From positions 62,001-126,000 of the forward strand of contig JAACJM010000078.1 of NCBI GenBank assembly GCA_013368315.1: a stretch of 64,000 nt of DNA, given 5' to 3'. The notes beneath the pieces were generated by a model. It searched no databases. It had not been told where the DNA came from and saw only the letters and a list, made by a program, of their open reading frames with translations. Shown in pieces: positions 34,232-46,001 of this stretch; the first letter of the stretch is position 1, and the number at the start of each line of letters is the position of its first letter. Both the position numbers and the translations under genes were made by a program. This DNA comes from Tetrapyrgos nigripes. Taxonomy: Eukaryota > Basidiomycota > Agaricomycetes > Agaricales > Campanellaceae.

Positions 34232-34769
34232 GGTAAGAGGGATGCCGTCTTTACAAACTTGGGACACTGGTTGAGATACAGCTCAAGACACTGGCCCAGC
34301 ATGTTTCTTGAGGAGAGGACTTGGAGAAAGTAAAGAGTCTTTCAAGAGACGACGAAGAAGAATGATGTGCCAACACTGATGGTTGCAGTTGTTGATGTGT
34401 GGCCGTGTGCCGTGCAGGCCGGCTACTCCCAAAATGGAAATTTTATCCGGAGCTGTGCTTTCGGAATCATAGGGGCTACCGCATGTATCTCTTCTCTTTG
34501 AAGGTGGCCCCAGCTCCTTCACAGGGATACAATAGCGATAGTCTTTCTCGATTATTTCTGAAAGGCTACTTGCGTACGCGTAGAATAGCATTTATCAATA
34601 TTTTCTGAAGGAAGATCCATAAGGACGCAGTACATCAAATTCCCAAAATACACCCAGATAAATCACCGATAAACCACTAGCACCTCAATTCCACCAACCA
34701 AATAAGATCATCGCCCATTTCCTTTGTCCATTCCCAGTTTCGAGTTCCCAACTCCCCAACATCTCAACA
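34232..34769. other. Duplicated spacer
   Basis: Matches 17,220-17,700 in inverted orientation, including ATTTATCTGGGTGTATTTTG and CGGTAGCCCCTATGAT. No gene. Confidence 0.5.
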
Positions 34770-35228
34770 TCATCCATCACAAGTCGAGGGGGACGCGCCA
34801 CTGCACTGACCCTATAATCAAATAAACACCAAGCAAAGACCACGATGTCAGAGTCAACTCGACACATAAGGCTATTTACCGGAAGCCGTGACTTACATTA
34901 ACGCATTGGTCGACTGGAATGCAAAATGAGTTGACGTTCTAGAGAGGTGTTTTCAAGGTAAGTAAGTATGTAGAACCGTTTGAGAACCAACACGACTAGA
35001 GACGTTAATGATGCCTTCTTACCGTTCGGCAGCAAACCTTAAGAGAAAAAAGATGCAAATTTTCGAAATCAGTATCAACGGTCAACCCTGCTACTAGATT
35101 ATAATCGACTGGCCACGTACATCACTTCCACCACAATCATCACGCGTATTACAAGCAGCCGCAGCTTGACCGATTGCGGTGGCCAACATGCCGAGGGTGA
35201 GGGTGAGGATGGCGAACTTGAGTTGCAT
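34770..35228 (-). CDS. Small secreted cysteine-rich protein, copy 2
   Basis: Exons 35228-35121, 35037-35023, 34938-34897 and 34811-34770 encode 68 aa. The mature eight-Cys part is identical to copy 1 by my reading; the differences lie in the signal peptide (MQLKFAILTLTLGMLATAIG), which is two residues shorter. All four exon borders, including the 15-nt second exon, are at the same places. Conserved mature sequence beside a divergent leader, introns and flanks suggests purifying selection on both copies. Confidence 0.85.
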
Positions 35229-36105
35229 GGTTTAGACTGTTGAGTAGAGTGAACAGGAGAGACTAGTAGGTTTTTTGATGTCGAAGGAACCTGGGAGCAG
35301 TCATCCTTCGTCGACCTCCTTAAATACTTTTTTGGAACCTGCATTGGCATGTCTTTTCTAGTCATGATCAGCCATGGATGTAGGAACTACATCTGGAGAT
35401 ATATGTATTATGCATGCTGTGAGCACATGAGCGTTTGGTCCTGCCGCCGCGCGCATTGTATCCCAACCATGATCCATGGATGTCGTATACTAGGAACATC
35501 GTAAGTAGATTCAGGTGGTCAGGTTTAGAGATTAGACTGACATGTAGAAGCAAATATGACATATTTCCAAGGCCACATCAAGTCTAGAGTCTAGAAATTT
35601 CAATGAAACGCTGGGCGGGGCTTCCGTGGATTTCTTTTCAGACCATGAGGCCCATTTCCGTGGATGTTCTTCCTACTTGATACTTCTTTCCGGGATCGTG
35701 AAGATATGCAATCAAAGTCAATGAACAGTTGGTGGAGGAGGAGGAGGTGGAGGCGAGCTGGGGTGTTGGCTAAGTGTGTTGTAGTTCTTGACTGTGTGGT
35801 AGTACGAAGAGGGAAATTGAGGAAGAAGAATAGCTTAATGGGTGTAGTGTTGATGTGACAGTCTGAGCCGGATAGTTGGGGATAATAGAGGCTAAGCTGC
35901 ATTATGATACGACTGTCCAATGACTCCTGGATTTTCAGCTGCATGTTCACTTCTCATATATATATATATATAATGGTATTTTACTCAGTGCCTACTTTTG
36001 CTTGATCGAGATCAGCTAGAATGAGCCTGCGCCGGGCATACTTGCAGATAGAGGGCCGTAGAACCATCCCCAGGGCGAGGAGAATTATCTGTCTATTTCT
36101 AATAT
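35229..36105. other. Upstream region of copy 2 and spacer
   Basis: 35,230-35,500 matches the upstream region of copy 1. A short (TA)n run lies near 35,957-35,973. No gene recognised; the GGAGGA tract near 35,733 is low complexity. Confidence 0.45.
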
Positions 36106-38115
36106 CTAATCATCCAAATCTACTATACTATCCAATATAGTATGACTAGCCTGACCAGTCCTCCTCCTTAGACTGGAAACTGTTTCAAGCTCTAGATCAC
36201 GACTTTCTGACCATGGCATAGTGGGAACAAAATCAATGTCAATTAGCCTTTGAGAGGAGAGAAGTCCTTCATCGACTGATTTATGAAGGTTGAGAAGCAT
36301 ACGGGATACCATGATCGCGGAAAAGTTGACTGCGAATGCGAATAGGGGTTCTGTGGTGTAGGTCTGTGATGGGGCCAAGTCGGAGGACATTCAACAAACA
36401 GAGGGCAAAATGAATGTTCTGAATACCTACCCCGGAAGCCTAAACCACGGAGGTAAGTAAGTAGACGCGTATGGAAAAAGCTCGACTTACATAGTATGTT
36501 ATTATATTTGCGAGCGACGCAAGCAGCATGAACCTGGTAGATCGGTACGTCTGAGGAGTTGAAGACAGGAATTTACAGCGTTGATACTTACACGTAGTAT
36601 ACAGCGCCTGTGTTAGAGAACAATCGAGGAGTAGGAAATTGACTGTCAATTCGTGGGCCTAAATAGGCGAAGATACTCACCATCTCTGAATAACAGCGCA
36701 ATTAGCGGATCCGGCCTATGCACATTGAAGTCATGATAATGTCTCATGGACCAGGATTTCCATAGTGTCAATGAAAAGATGAGTAAGTCCAAGACTAGAC
36801 TTAGTATCCATGGGATTGTTCGCCCTGGGTAGTGAAACAAGAAAGAAAGAGTAAAGACGGATTAGAATGAGCACGAGGTTGATACAAGTACAATTGAGGG
36901 ACGCACGGAAAGCACTGAGAAGACAAAGGTCGAACCGTCGAAGACGAAGACGAGGATGACCCTTCAACATGAAGATACGTTTTGTTGAGTTGAAAAGAAG
37001 CCACTCACCTATCGAGAGGTATAACGGCCACACACCCTTCAGGATATAATTCCATAGATACGGTACTTCGGTCTAAGCCTATCCACTGTTGACGTACAGA
37101 AAACTCAGCGTTGAACGCAAGACCACATTGATCAAGTTCTACTCACCAAAGCAATTCCGATAAATAGCAAATTTGGGATCACCAAAATAACCAAAATTCG
37201 ACGACTCCGTTCGTAAAGCGCATATATACGCAAGCAGAGGGAGCCTGCCCAGGTCACAACAAACGTATGGATGGATCGTGGATAAGGAAATTTGAGAATC
37301 AGGAAAGCATACTAGGGGGAAGCATAGAAGCGCTGGACAGTTTTACCTACCGTATACTACTAAGCTCCTCATGGCGATCCAAACGATCCAGTAGCAATAG
37401 TAACGCATGCACCTATATACAAATAAGCCATTTCAGAATCAAATGGCAGGTGAGGGATTTTATCTCGATTGAAATTGACTGACACCTGAAAGAAGGAGCA
37501 AAGCAAAAAGATTGGTGCTCAGAGCCAGAGCCATGACGCAGACGTATAATTGAAGCACAAGCCCGTGATGCATCGAATGAAGGGGTATGCACTCACACTA
37601 GTACTCATCATCGAAAACTTCAACACCGTCACAGGAATCGTTCCGACCAACCCCAAATATCGGATGATAAGGAAGCAGTAAGAAGATAGGATTTTAGGTC
37701 GTGTCCAGATGTATTCGACTTCATCGCCTGCAGCGATATCGATCAGACGCGCGAAGACATCGCAGTCAATCACTGAGCACTAAGAAGTCAGATGGAAGTT
37801 GGGCGGAACTCACCGAAAGTGACAATATGCTCCCAAAAAAGAATCGCTACAAATTTTGCGTTTGTGGGTTACAAAAGCGTCCACGTTCAAAAGCTTGCAA
37901 AGACGACGTACTAATACCTACGAGGTACATATACCTATGTACCATTCTGCAGATCCGCAGAGTATTAGGATCAGTAAGTATTAGAACCACCGTGCAGCGA
38001 ACGGGAGAGGAATGGGCAGGTAACGGGCAAGGACATGGAAGAAATGGAATGAAGCTACTCACATCTGCCCTTCAATATCGACGATGCCAACATCGGGATT
38101 ATTGCCCTGATCCAT
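36106..38115 (-). CDS. DUF6533-type seven-helix membrane protein, paralogue C
   Basis: Starts MDQGNNPDVGIVDIEGQ at 38115 and stops at 36106 after ILDSIVDLDD. Conserved blocks are LFWEHIVTFGDEVEYIWTRP, LVGTIPVTVLKFSMMSTS, MRYYCYWIVWIAMRSLVVYG, LRIYALYERSRRILVILVI, WIGLDRSTVSMELYPEGC and RTIPWILSLVLDLLIFSLTL. The 8-nt (TGCTTTCC) and 9-nt (GCTTCCGGG) micro-exons are present. The acidic tail is shorter than in A, B and D. The 16-nt exon uses a donor one step off the others (TACGT|GTAAGT) but stays in frame. A CTTTTATA box near 38,604 lies about 490 bp upstream. No damage seen. Confidence 0.85.
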
Positions 38116-39504
38116 AATGATATAATAATGTCTTGCTCAGGAGTCCAGGATGAGATCTTTTTAGTTTTGTTTTTGGGTCGCGTCCGTGAGGACAGGAGCG
38201 GAGGGAGTAAAGCAGAGTGTGGAGCGCTAGCGTAGACTGATAGATAGAAGACCGAAGGGAGAGAAATGGAGAGGAAGCACGGGATTTTAACCGTTGAAGG
38301 GAGTAGGGAGTCGGGACAAGGACACGATAGCATAGGCCCAATCTGAAAGAAACGGGAGAACGCGAACGCGAAAACCTAACAACAACGCAGGTGACAATAT
38401 TCCAACAATATTCTAGAGCGAAAAGGCCTGGGTCTGGGTCTAGGTCCGGTCTGGGTCCGGGGTAGGTGGGGAAAGGTGTGCTATGGAAGAGCGCAGGAAG
38501 AGGAAGATGGAAGAAGAACGAAGCAAGAGTGACGAAGGAAAGGAAAGAATCCTTGGTAGAGAGGAAATGGGGAAGGAATCGTCAATCTCGACTAGTAGTG
38601 TCCTTTTATAGTATACTTAAAAGCTTTTAGGAGTTCGCCAAGTATGTGCTAGCCGATACCGTCCCTGTATCCCTGCTTCAGGATTCAATGTATTCATTAT
38701 GCTTGACCTGAGTCCTCTTGAGTTCTTGACAGTGGCACCTGTCCGCAACGGTCAAACTCCCACTGACACCGTCGGACAGTAGATTCATTGTCCATGGACA
38801 CGTATGCACATTGTATACCTCATTTGTATGTACTTGTCAGCCTGTATGAATGGTACTGAGACTTACATAGTTTTCTTGAAAGTCGAGAGTACATAGTATT
38901 AAGTAGTAAGATACGCACAGATTCTCTGGTTTGTTTGGCATATTAAGCAAGCCTGCACTACTGTCAGCCTCAGGCATCTTCACGCTGAGTCAACTGTCAA
39001 ACAGAATTGGGCACACAGATGATACGGCCTCCAGCATGCTGAGCCAATACTGAGTAGTGATATTCTGCTGGAGCGTTGCAAGCCCCTAGAGATCACCAAG
39101 AAATTAGTACACCCACAATATATTACTTCTCTCCAAGAATAGCAAGCACAAACTCAGATCCAGAATAGAGTTGTGATCTGGATTAAGGGGAGTCAGAGGC
39201 AGTAGCAGCAGAAGACAAAGCAGGAGAGATAGGGGAAGGAGTAGAGAAGGAAACAGGAGGAGGAAGGATAGAACGAGAGGAAGGAGTAGGGAAACGAACA
39301 GGGAAATTGGCTCGGGGGTCAATCAGTCACAATATCGTCACACAGCATATCATTAACAGTGTTTTAGGACTGGACCTAGGAAGAAGGGCCACAAGGATGC
39401 CCTTAACCTCTAGTAATGAAGAAACAAAGACACAGATCGAAAGGAACAATGAAAGGGCGCAGGACCATGCCTACAGCGAGGAGAGTTACCCTTCTCTTCA
39501 ATAA
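38116..39504. other. Upstream region of paralogue C; spacer to paralogue D
   Basis: 38.58-38.85 kb (TATA box, AAAAGCTTTTAG, CTCATTTGTATGTAC) is repeated at 41.81-42.06 kb upstream of D, so the C/D duplication includes the promoter. 39,180-39,300 is a purine-rich tract whose reverse complement reads as a Ser/Pro-rich peptide with a stop. No gene. Confidence 0.45.
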
Positions 39505-41540
39505 TCAATCGTCTCTTTCTGTTTCCAGTATCCCATCATCCAAATCCACTATGGTATCCAATATTATACTATGACTAGCCCAACCGTTTCTCCTCCTCAG
39601 ACTCGAGCCCGTTTCAGGCTCTAGATCACAACTTTCTGACCATGGCATAGTGGGAACAAAATCAATGTCAATCAGCCTTCGAGAGGAGAGAATTCCTTCA
39701 TCGACTGATTTATGAAGGTTGAGAAGCAGACGCGACACCATTATCCCGGAGAAGTTGAATGTGAATGTGAATAGCGGATCTGTGGTGTAGACCTGTGGTG
39801 GGGCAGAGGCGGAGGGAATTGAACAAACGGAAGGCAAACTGAATGTTCTGAATACTTACCCCGGACGCCTAAGCCACAGAGGCAAGTAAGCAGACAAGCA
39901 TGCGTATTGAAAAAGCTTGACTTACATAGTATGTTATTATATTGGCAAGCGACGCAATCAGCATGAACCTGGTATGTCCGTACGTCTGAGTAGTTGAAGA
40001 CAACAATTGACAGCGTTGACACTTACGCGTAGTATACAGCACCTGTAATATGGGAAAATCAAGGAGTAAGAAATCGATTATCGATTCGTCGACTTAAATA
40101 AGCAAGATACTCACCGTCTCTAAATAACAACGCAATTAACGGATCTGGCAGCTGCACATTGGAGCCATGATAGTAATGTCTCATGGTCCAGGATTTCCAT
40201 AGTGTTAATGAAAAGATGAGAGATTCAAAGAGGATACCTAATATCCATGGGATTATGCGTTCTGGTCACGGAAAGAAGAAAGGCGCAAAGGCGAATCAGG
40301 TTGAGCATGAGTTTGATAAAGTTACAAGTGAGAGACGCACGGAAGACACTGAGAAGACAAAGGTCAAAGCACACGATGAGGATGGATCAGGTTGAACATG
40401 ACAATACTTGTTTGCTCAGTCATAACAAATGGACTCACGGATCGACAGGTACTGGGACTACACACCCTTCAGGATGCGATTCCATCGGTGAGGTGCCCTT
40501 ATCTAAGCTCAACCACTGTTGATGTATAGTGAGAATTCAGGGTTGAACCCAAAACATCACATTCATCAAGTTCTACTCACCAAAGCAACCCCGGTAAAGA
40601 AGAAATTTGTGGCAACCATAATAACCAAAACTCGACGACTCCGTTCGTAAAGCGCGTATATACGCAAGCAAAGGGAGCCTGCCCGAGCCAGAGCCAACGT
40701 ATGAGTGGATAGATCGCGGATAAGGAGAGTTGAGAATGAGGGAAGCATAGAAGAGCTGGAGGGTTTTACCTACCGTATACTACCATAGTTCTTGAGGTGT
40801 TCCAAACGCTCCAGTAGTAATAGTATCGCATACACCTAGATATAACCGAGCTAGTTCAGAATCAAAGGACAGGTGTGGGATTTTATCTCGATTGGAATTT
40901 ACTGACGCCTGGAAAGTAAGAAGCAGAAAGATTCAATCAGTGTTCAGAGCCAGAACCATGACGTCGACATATAATTGAAGAACAGGACTCGAATGAAGGG
41001 GTATGCACTCACACTAGTACTCATCATCGAAAATTTCACCACCGTCACAGGAATCGTTCCGACCAATGCCAGATATCGAATGATAAGGAAGCAATAAGAA
41101 GATAGGATTTTAGGCCGTGTCCAGATGTAGTTGACTTCATCGCCTGCAACGATATCAATCGGATCCGCAAACATCATAGTCAACCACTGAGTACTAAGCT
41201 GTTAGGTAGAAGTTAAGCGTAACTCACCGAAAGTGATAATATGATCCCAAAAAAGAACCGCTACAAATTTTGCATTTGTGGGTTACAAATGCATCCACGT
41301 CGGAAAACTTCGAAAGACAACGTACTGATACCTAGGAGGTACATATACCTATGTACCATTCTGCGAATCCGCAGAATATTAGGATCAGTAAGTATTAGAA
41401 CCAGCCTGCCCCACTGTACAGCGAACGGGAAAGGGAACGGGCAGGTAACGGGCAAGGACGTGGAAGAAATAGAACGGAGCTACTCACATCTGCCCTTCAA
41501 TACCGACGATGCCAAAATCGGAATTGTTGCCCTGATCCAT
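39505..41540 (-). CDS. DUF6533-type seven-helix membrane protein, paralogue D
   Basis: Starts MDQGNNSDFGIVGIEGQ at 41540, ends at 39505 after DDGILETERDD. Exon plan as in A-C, with LFWDHIITFGDEVNYIWTRP, LVGTIPVTVVKFSMMSTS, MRYYYYWSVWNTSRTMVVYG, LRIYALYERSRRVLVIMVA and RIIPWILGILFESLIFSLTL. The 8-nt TGTCTTCC and 9-nt GCGTCCGGG micro-exons are kept. It is the closest relative of C, sharing promoter sequence with it. TATA box near 41,825, about 285 bp upstream. Intact as far as I can read. Confidence 0.85.
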
Positions 41541-42058
41541 AATGATATGATAATATCTTCCTCAAGATTTTAGGACGAGATCGTTTTGATTTTGATTTTG
41601 GAGAGCGTTCGTGAGGGGAGGAGAGAATAAAACAGAGTACAGAGAATAGACTGATAGATGGAAAATGAAGGAAATGCAAAGAAAAGGCAGGGACGGAAAC
41701 GGAGGGGAGGAACAGGATCTTGACGACGAAGCAAGGGCACCAAAGGAAAGTACAGAGGGACGGGAATCCTCGGTAGAGGAGAAATGGAGAAGGACTCCGT
41801 CTATTTCAACTAGTGCGCCCTTTTATAAAAGCTTTTAGGGGTTCGCCAAGTTAGCCAACGCCGGCCCTGCATCCCTGCATCGAGATTCAAAGTGTTGATT
41901 TTAAATTTGGACTCATGTATGTATTCTTAGTTTCAGTCCTCTTGGGTCCTTGACAGTGACACCTACCCTCAACGGCCCACTTCTCGGTGACTCCGTTGGG
42001 CAGTAGACTCGTTGTCCATATGGTAACGTATGTACTTTGTATATCTCATTTGTATGTA

Positions 42059-42453
42059 CAGTCGACCCCTTCATAACCCATACGGGAGACACTCAATAGC
42101 ATGGGTTGACAGAGATTCCGTTAAAATCGGATCCACAGCAGGTGTGTATTCTAGTAGGCTTTTGAAAGTAATATGTATTCTGTGTGTTGTGCCAAGCACA
42201 GATGTCCTCCAAACGAGTCTGGCGGCTGAACGAACCAAGCAGCGACTCCATCTGCTCCATAAAATTAATGCGGTATGTACGGCCCTTGGCGGTAAAGTGA
42301 GGTTATGGACCGTGAAAATCGGTACGAGCCATTGGTTTTGAGGGAATTATGGGTTTTGGACGCGATTTGAATGGGAATGAGCTTGGTATCCGCAAAAAAT
42401 GTTTATCAAGGTATGGGCTCACAGGGATACAGGTTATGAGTGAGAGTCGACTG
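42059..42453. mobile_element. Pogo/Fot1-like non-autonomous DNA transposon (395 bp)
   Basis: The ends CAGTCGACCCCTTCATAACC and GGTTATGAGTGAGAGTCGAC then TG are imperfect inverted repeats of the CAGTCGAC...ATAACC type seen in pogo/Tigger-like elements. The left flank is TA; the right flank is CA, probably a decayed TA. Internal GGTTATGGACCGTGAAAATC-like sequence is typical of this group. No transposase. It lies immediately beyond the block of promoter sequence shared by paralogues C and D. Confidence 0.7.
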
Positions 42454-42575
42454 CACCTCATATGCATCGGTAAGTGAACATCTGTGATGTCGTTGCGACC
42501 CCTCGCAACTTTTCCACGGGTTCTATGTGTCGCACGCCACCTGTTCATTGCCCACTGCGGTCAAGTACAGTTATG

Positions 42576-44153
42576 ACTGGGGTAAAAGGCCATCGCTTCG
42601 CATGGCAAGTTACGAGGCCCCATACTTATCAAAATGGTATGAAAATGGTACAGATATTTGGAAGTAACTTTTGTAAATGAAGACACAGAAATACAGAAAA
42701 CAGAGTGGAACATATATGGACTAGATAATAGGCGCTACGGAATACTTTGAGATTAGTATGCACAGACAGTCGAGCAATTACAGAGAGATGCGTACCTTGA
42801 TCATCGTCAACATTCACCGCTTTGAAACACTTTTGAAACACTTTTGAAATGGTATGAGGCAAGCTTCGTCTTCTATAATGGGAAAACATACATCAGAAAG
42901 TGTATGAGCGAAGTATCCAGGAAGCGTGATGGCTTTGCAGGAGAAGACTTGATCACAATGACAAGAGCACTGGGAGGAGCTGCGTAAAATACAAGTAAAA
43001 TCAATATATGCATATTACGCACTCGTCAGTGACAAGTAGTATTATCTGAGATTCTGAACAGAATCCTCATAAAATCATCATGCTCGACTCGCGGAGGGAC
43101 GTAGTATTCAACGTTGACTTCCTAGTAGTACCTTGAAGGGAGGTTTATCTAACGAAGTAAAGGATGAAGAGAGCCTACCACTGCTATTTAAGAAGTTTAA
43201 CATAGCCCTCGCTGACCAGTTCAACCATACTCTGTCAACCATGATTTTTTCAGAGTAAGCAGGGCACAAGCCACATCGAAACATATTATTTGCAATTTTG
43301 GGGAATGCGAACACATTGAAAACACCATCTATATGGGAAGAAAAGATGCCTAGTTGACATTGTACCCCATGAGACTTCTCCCTCCAATGATTTCACCAAT
43401 CTACAGAATAACGCAACATCAACACGACGACTCAGATGTAAGTATTAGTAAGTAGTACGAAAACGCACCTTAAAGATACCATAAGCTTCCACTGCATAGA
43501 CAATAATCCTAGGAATGTCCCTGCTCCTGACAGCTCCAGACCAAAAGTCCCTATTGATGGCTCTAACTCACACCGTCTCGTATGCAGGCGGCAGAACGGA
43601 CAGTCGCAACAGAGCCTTTCAGCCCTATAGATGCATTTGCAGATTTCCCGGAAGACTGAGAGGTTGTAGGTGATGGGTTGGTGGTAGGCTAGATGCTTTT
43701 TTATGGAGAGAATGAGACATGGGTGGGTTAGACACCGCAGAGAAAGACATGGAAGGAGACACATATAGCCTACCATAGATCCAACGCTCTCCCCAAGAGA
43801 CCCAGCAACCTTTGTCATCTAAAACCCTTCGAGCAGTTTGTTAGGCATTAGCCAATGTTTCTTGTGCCTAGCTTCGACATGGGTGTTGGACACTTCTGAC
43901 GACAATCCCAATGATGAGGAAGCAAAGCAGGAAGAACGAGTATGACGGGGAGGGGAACGACATAAAAGCGGGGCGTAAGATCGTAGATAGGGAAGAGGTT
44001 GACACGCTGGCAATGACATCGACGGTCCAGACCGATTCTAGAATCTCGGTTTGTCAGGAAGAGTAGACACTGGAAAAGGGGTGGGAGTTTGAGGTCGTGG
44101 TAAAATTTTCAAGGTCAACATAAGTTAACTCGGCCTTTAAGAGGCCTCGTAAC
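42576..44153 (-). repeat. 1.6-kb repeat, copy 2
   Basis: Full-length match to 4,790-6,395 with the same hairpin end (GCCATCGCTTCGCATGGC) and the same GGCCTCGTAAC end. Head-side sequence (minus strand) GAGTTAACTTATGTTGACC and TCAAACTCCCACCCCTTTT recurs at 44.61 and 53.95 kb. It carries the same protein-like fragments as copy 1 in broken frames. No transposase recognised. Confidence 0.75.
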
Positions 44154-44593
44154 GTTGACCACGGCATTCTCGGACCAACCAAGGGCAGTGCTGGCATCTC
44201 TGGCAGTCAGCTGGCAGTCTGCACTTTGTGCACTCTCATTATTATGCCTATTTCCTTCCACTATGAACTCCACTGCTGACCTCGCAACTCTAACTCCATC
44301 TCAACTTTCAGTGTATCTCACCACAGCGTTGAGAGTCAAAAAGAAGTCGTCTGTGGATTCCCTCTACGTAGAGGCCAGTGGTGATGGAGAAGACCTCAAA
44401 GAGCCGTTCGCCTCGCTCAGGATGTCACTGCTTTTGTCAGGGTTAAGATGATTAATTGTAGGTGTTCCTCAGATGGAGTGAGTATTTATCACTCCTATAG
44501 ATAGTTGACTGAATACTACTATTTCCCTTTTGTTCCTTTCCTCCGCCTTCCCTTCTCTGAAAGATTCTATTGACATACACTATGCATAGTCTA
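44154..44593. other. Spacer between repeats
   Basis: A 98-codon open frame (44155-44451) is present, but I see no family features or homologue in the window. A C/T-rich stretch lies at 44,520-44,560. Not called as a gene. Confidence 0.3.
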
Positions 44594-44886
44594 GTTACGA
44601 GGCCCTTTAAGGCCAAGCTAATTTATGTTGTTGCAAGTGACCTCCCAAGGACCCAACTTTTCCATGGGTTCAAACTCCCACCCTTGTTTGTTGGCGCTCA
44701 TCAAGTGCTCATCTGGAATCAGGGTCACAACCATCATGATGTTGTTCACGGCTTCCTCAGACCGACATGTAACCAAGACAGCACCTTCTTCCTTGCTTCC
44801 TCCACCATTCCTCACCATGCCTGGGTCCCTCCACCAGACTATGTGAAAGGGCCTCATAACTTGCCATGTGAAGTGATGGCCCTGTA
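44594..44886. repeat. Hairpin-family repeat interrupted by the Gypsy element
   Basis: Starts GTTACGAGGCCCTTTAAGG, carries GGGTTCAAACTCCCACCC (a good tRNA-type B-box/T-arm) at 44,665-44,682, and ends GGGCCTCATAACTTGCCATG then TGAAGTGATGGCCC, the hairpin with a GCCAT/ATGGC stem. The Gypsy element inserted right behind it. Sequence resumes at 53,943 with CCCCAGTTAATTTATG and CTTCAAACTCCCACCCC, a second head of the same family. Confidence 0.65.
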
Positions 44887-45314
44887 TGTCAAGAACGTTG
44901 TCACTTAGCAAATAACCACCCAAGTCACATGATGAACAAGATAGATTGGCAAGTTACAATGAGAAGAGAGAGAGAGAGAAAGATGTAGAGAGATAATAGA
45001 GACGAGTAGCAGACGAGTAGCTGACTAGGCTCGACACTGCACTGTACTAAGAGTGGAGTGGAGATGAAATGAACAGACTAAAGAACTAACTACAAGTCCC
45101 TTGGTATATATGTAAAAGAAGTGAATAGAGAATAAGTGAATAAGTAAGAATGTCCATGGAGATAGGAATCGGAGGAGATAAATGATGTACATGTCAGATC
45201 TAGTGATGGTAACCGTAGATAGGGGAGATGATGATGGGAATATGAGAGAAATGAATAGTAGTCCATGGAGTTAAGAAATGAATAGGGAGGTGAATACAGT
45301 GGCGATTCGTGACA
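44887..45314 (-). repeat. 3' LTR of Gypsy element 1
   Basis: 428 bp, 98.4% identical to the 5' LTR by hand count (7 transitions). TGTCA/TGACA ends. Confidence 0.95.
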
Positions 45315-45328
45315 CTACCCCCTCCTTA
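45315..45328 (-). promoter_or_regulatory. Polypurine tract of Gypsy element 1
   Basis: Minus strand reads AAGGAGGGGGTAG directly before the 3' LTR, the expected primer site for plus-strand DNA synthesis. Confidence 0.8.
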
Positions 45329-46001
45329 TGGCGAGCTTGCACTGGAGCTCGTACGCCAATTAACCCAATACCTTTTCCAGTCTTTGTAGAGCCTTTCCGT
45401 TATCTCTGATTCCCCTGGCCATCTTGGAACATTCTCCCATCTGGTCACGTCGGTTGATGATCCCCAGTTCGGTTGGGTCCATCCGTTGTCGCTATCTTGT
45501 TGAACAACGTGTGCCCCCCATATACTTGCGTCTCCCCATCCAATGTTACCCCTGTGTTCAGCTCGCAGACGTTTGTTGAGCTACACATCTAGCTCTATGT
45601 CCTTGCCCCAATCTGCATCGGGTTCCTCCATCTTCCCCTCCCCACATACACTCTTTGACCTCATTATGTTCTTCTGGGTGACCTATAGGGAGTCGACACC
45701 GTCATCCTGAGTGTCATCCATATGTACAATGTCATCTGTTGGACACTTGTTGCCACCACTCTGATTGGAATGGGTCTGTGATGGTGGGTGTCTGGGTACT
45801 GGTTGCGAAGGTGGTGGTGGTAGTGGTGGACATCTGGTCTTTGCTGCTGGAGACTTTGGGAAGCGATAGGGTCGTTGTTTTGGATGGTGGATGTACAGGA
45901 GGTAGTTGTGTTTTTCAATTCCCTGTTTGAAGGTAGCTCTTTTAAGGCATTTTCTGGTCCGACAGGGACCTGGGTTAGCTAACGTTGACAGTAAACACTG
46001 T

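Noticed and set aside
39104..39322. Leu-rich minus-strand frame resembling a membrane protein
   Set aside because: It is the complement of a purine-rich low-complexity tract; hydrophobicity is a composition artefact.
42576..44153. KDZ-type transposase in the 1.6-kb repeats
   Set aside because: I looked for the cysteine-cluster and catalytic segments of KDZ elements because of Cys-rich frames, but none matched convincingly.
44640..44700. Possible tRNA gene around GGGTTCAAACTCCCACCC
   Set aside because: B-box/T-arm is good, but no clover-leaf can be closed upstream; it recurs within repeat copies at 44.1 and 53.99 kb, so it is a repeat component.
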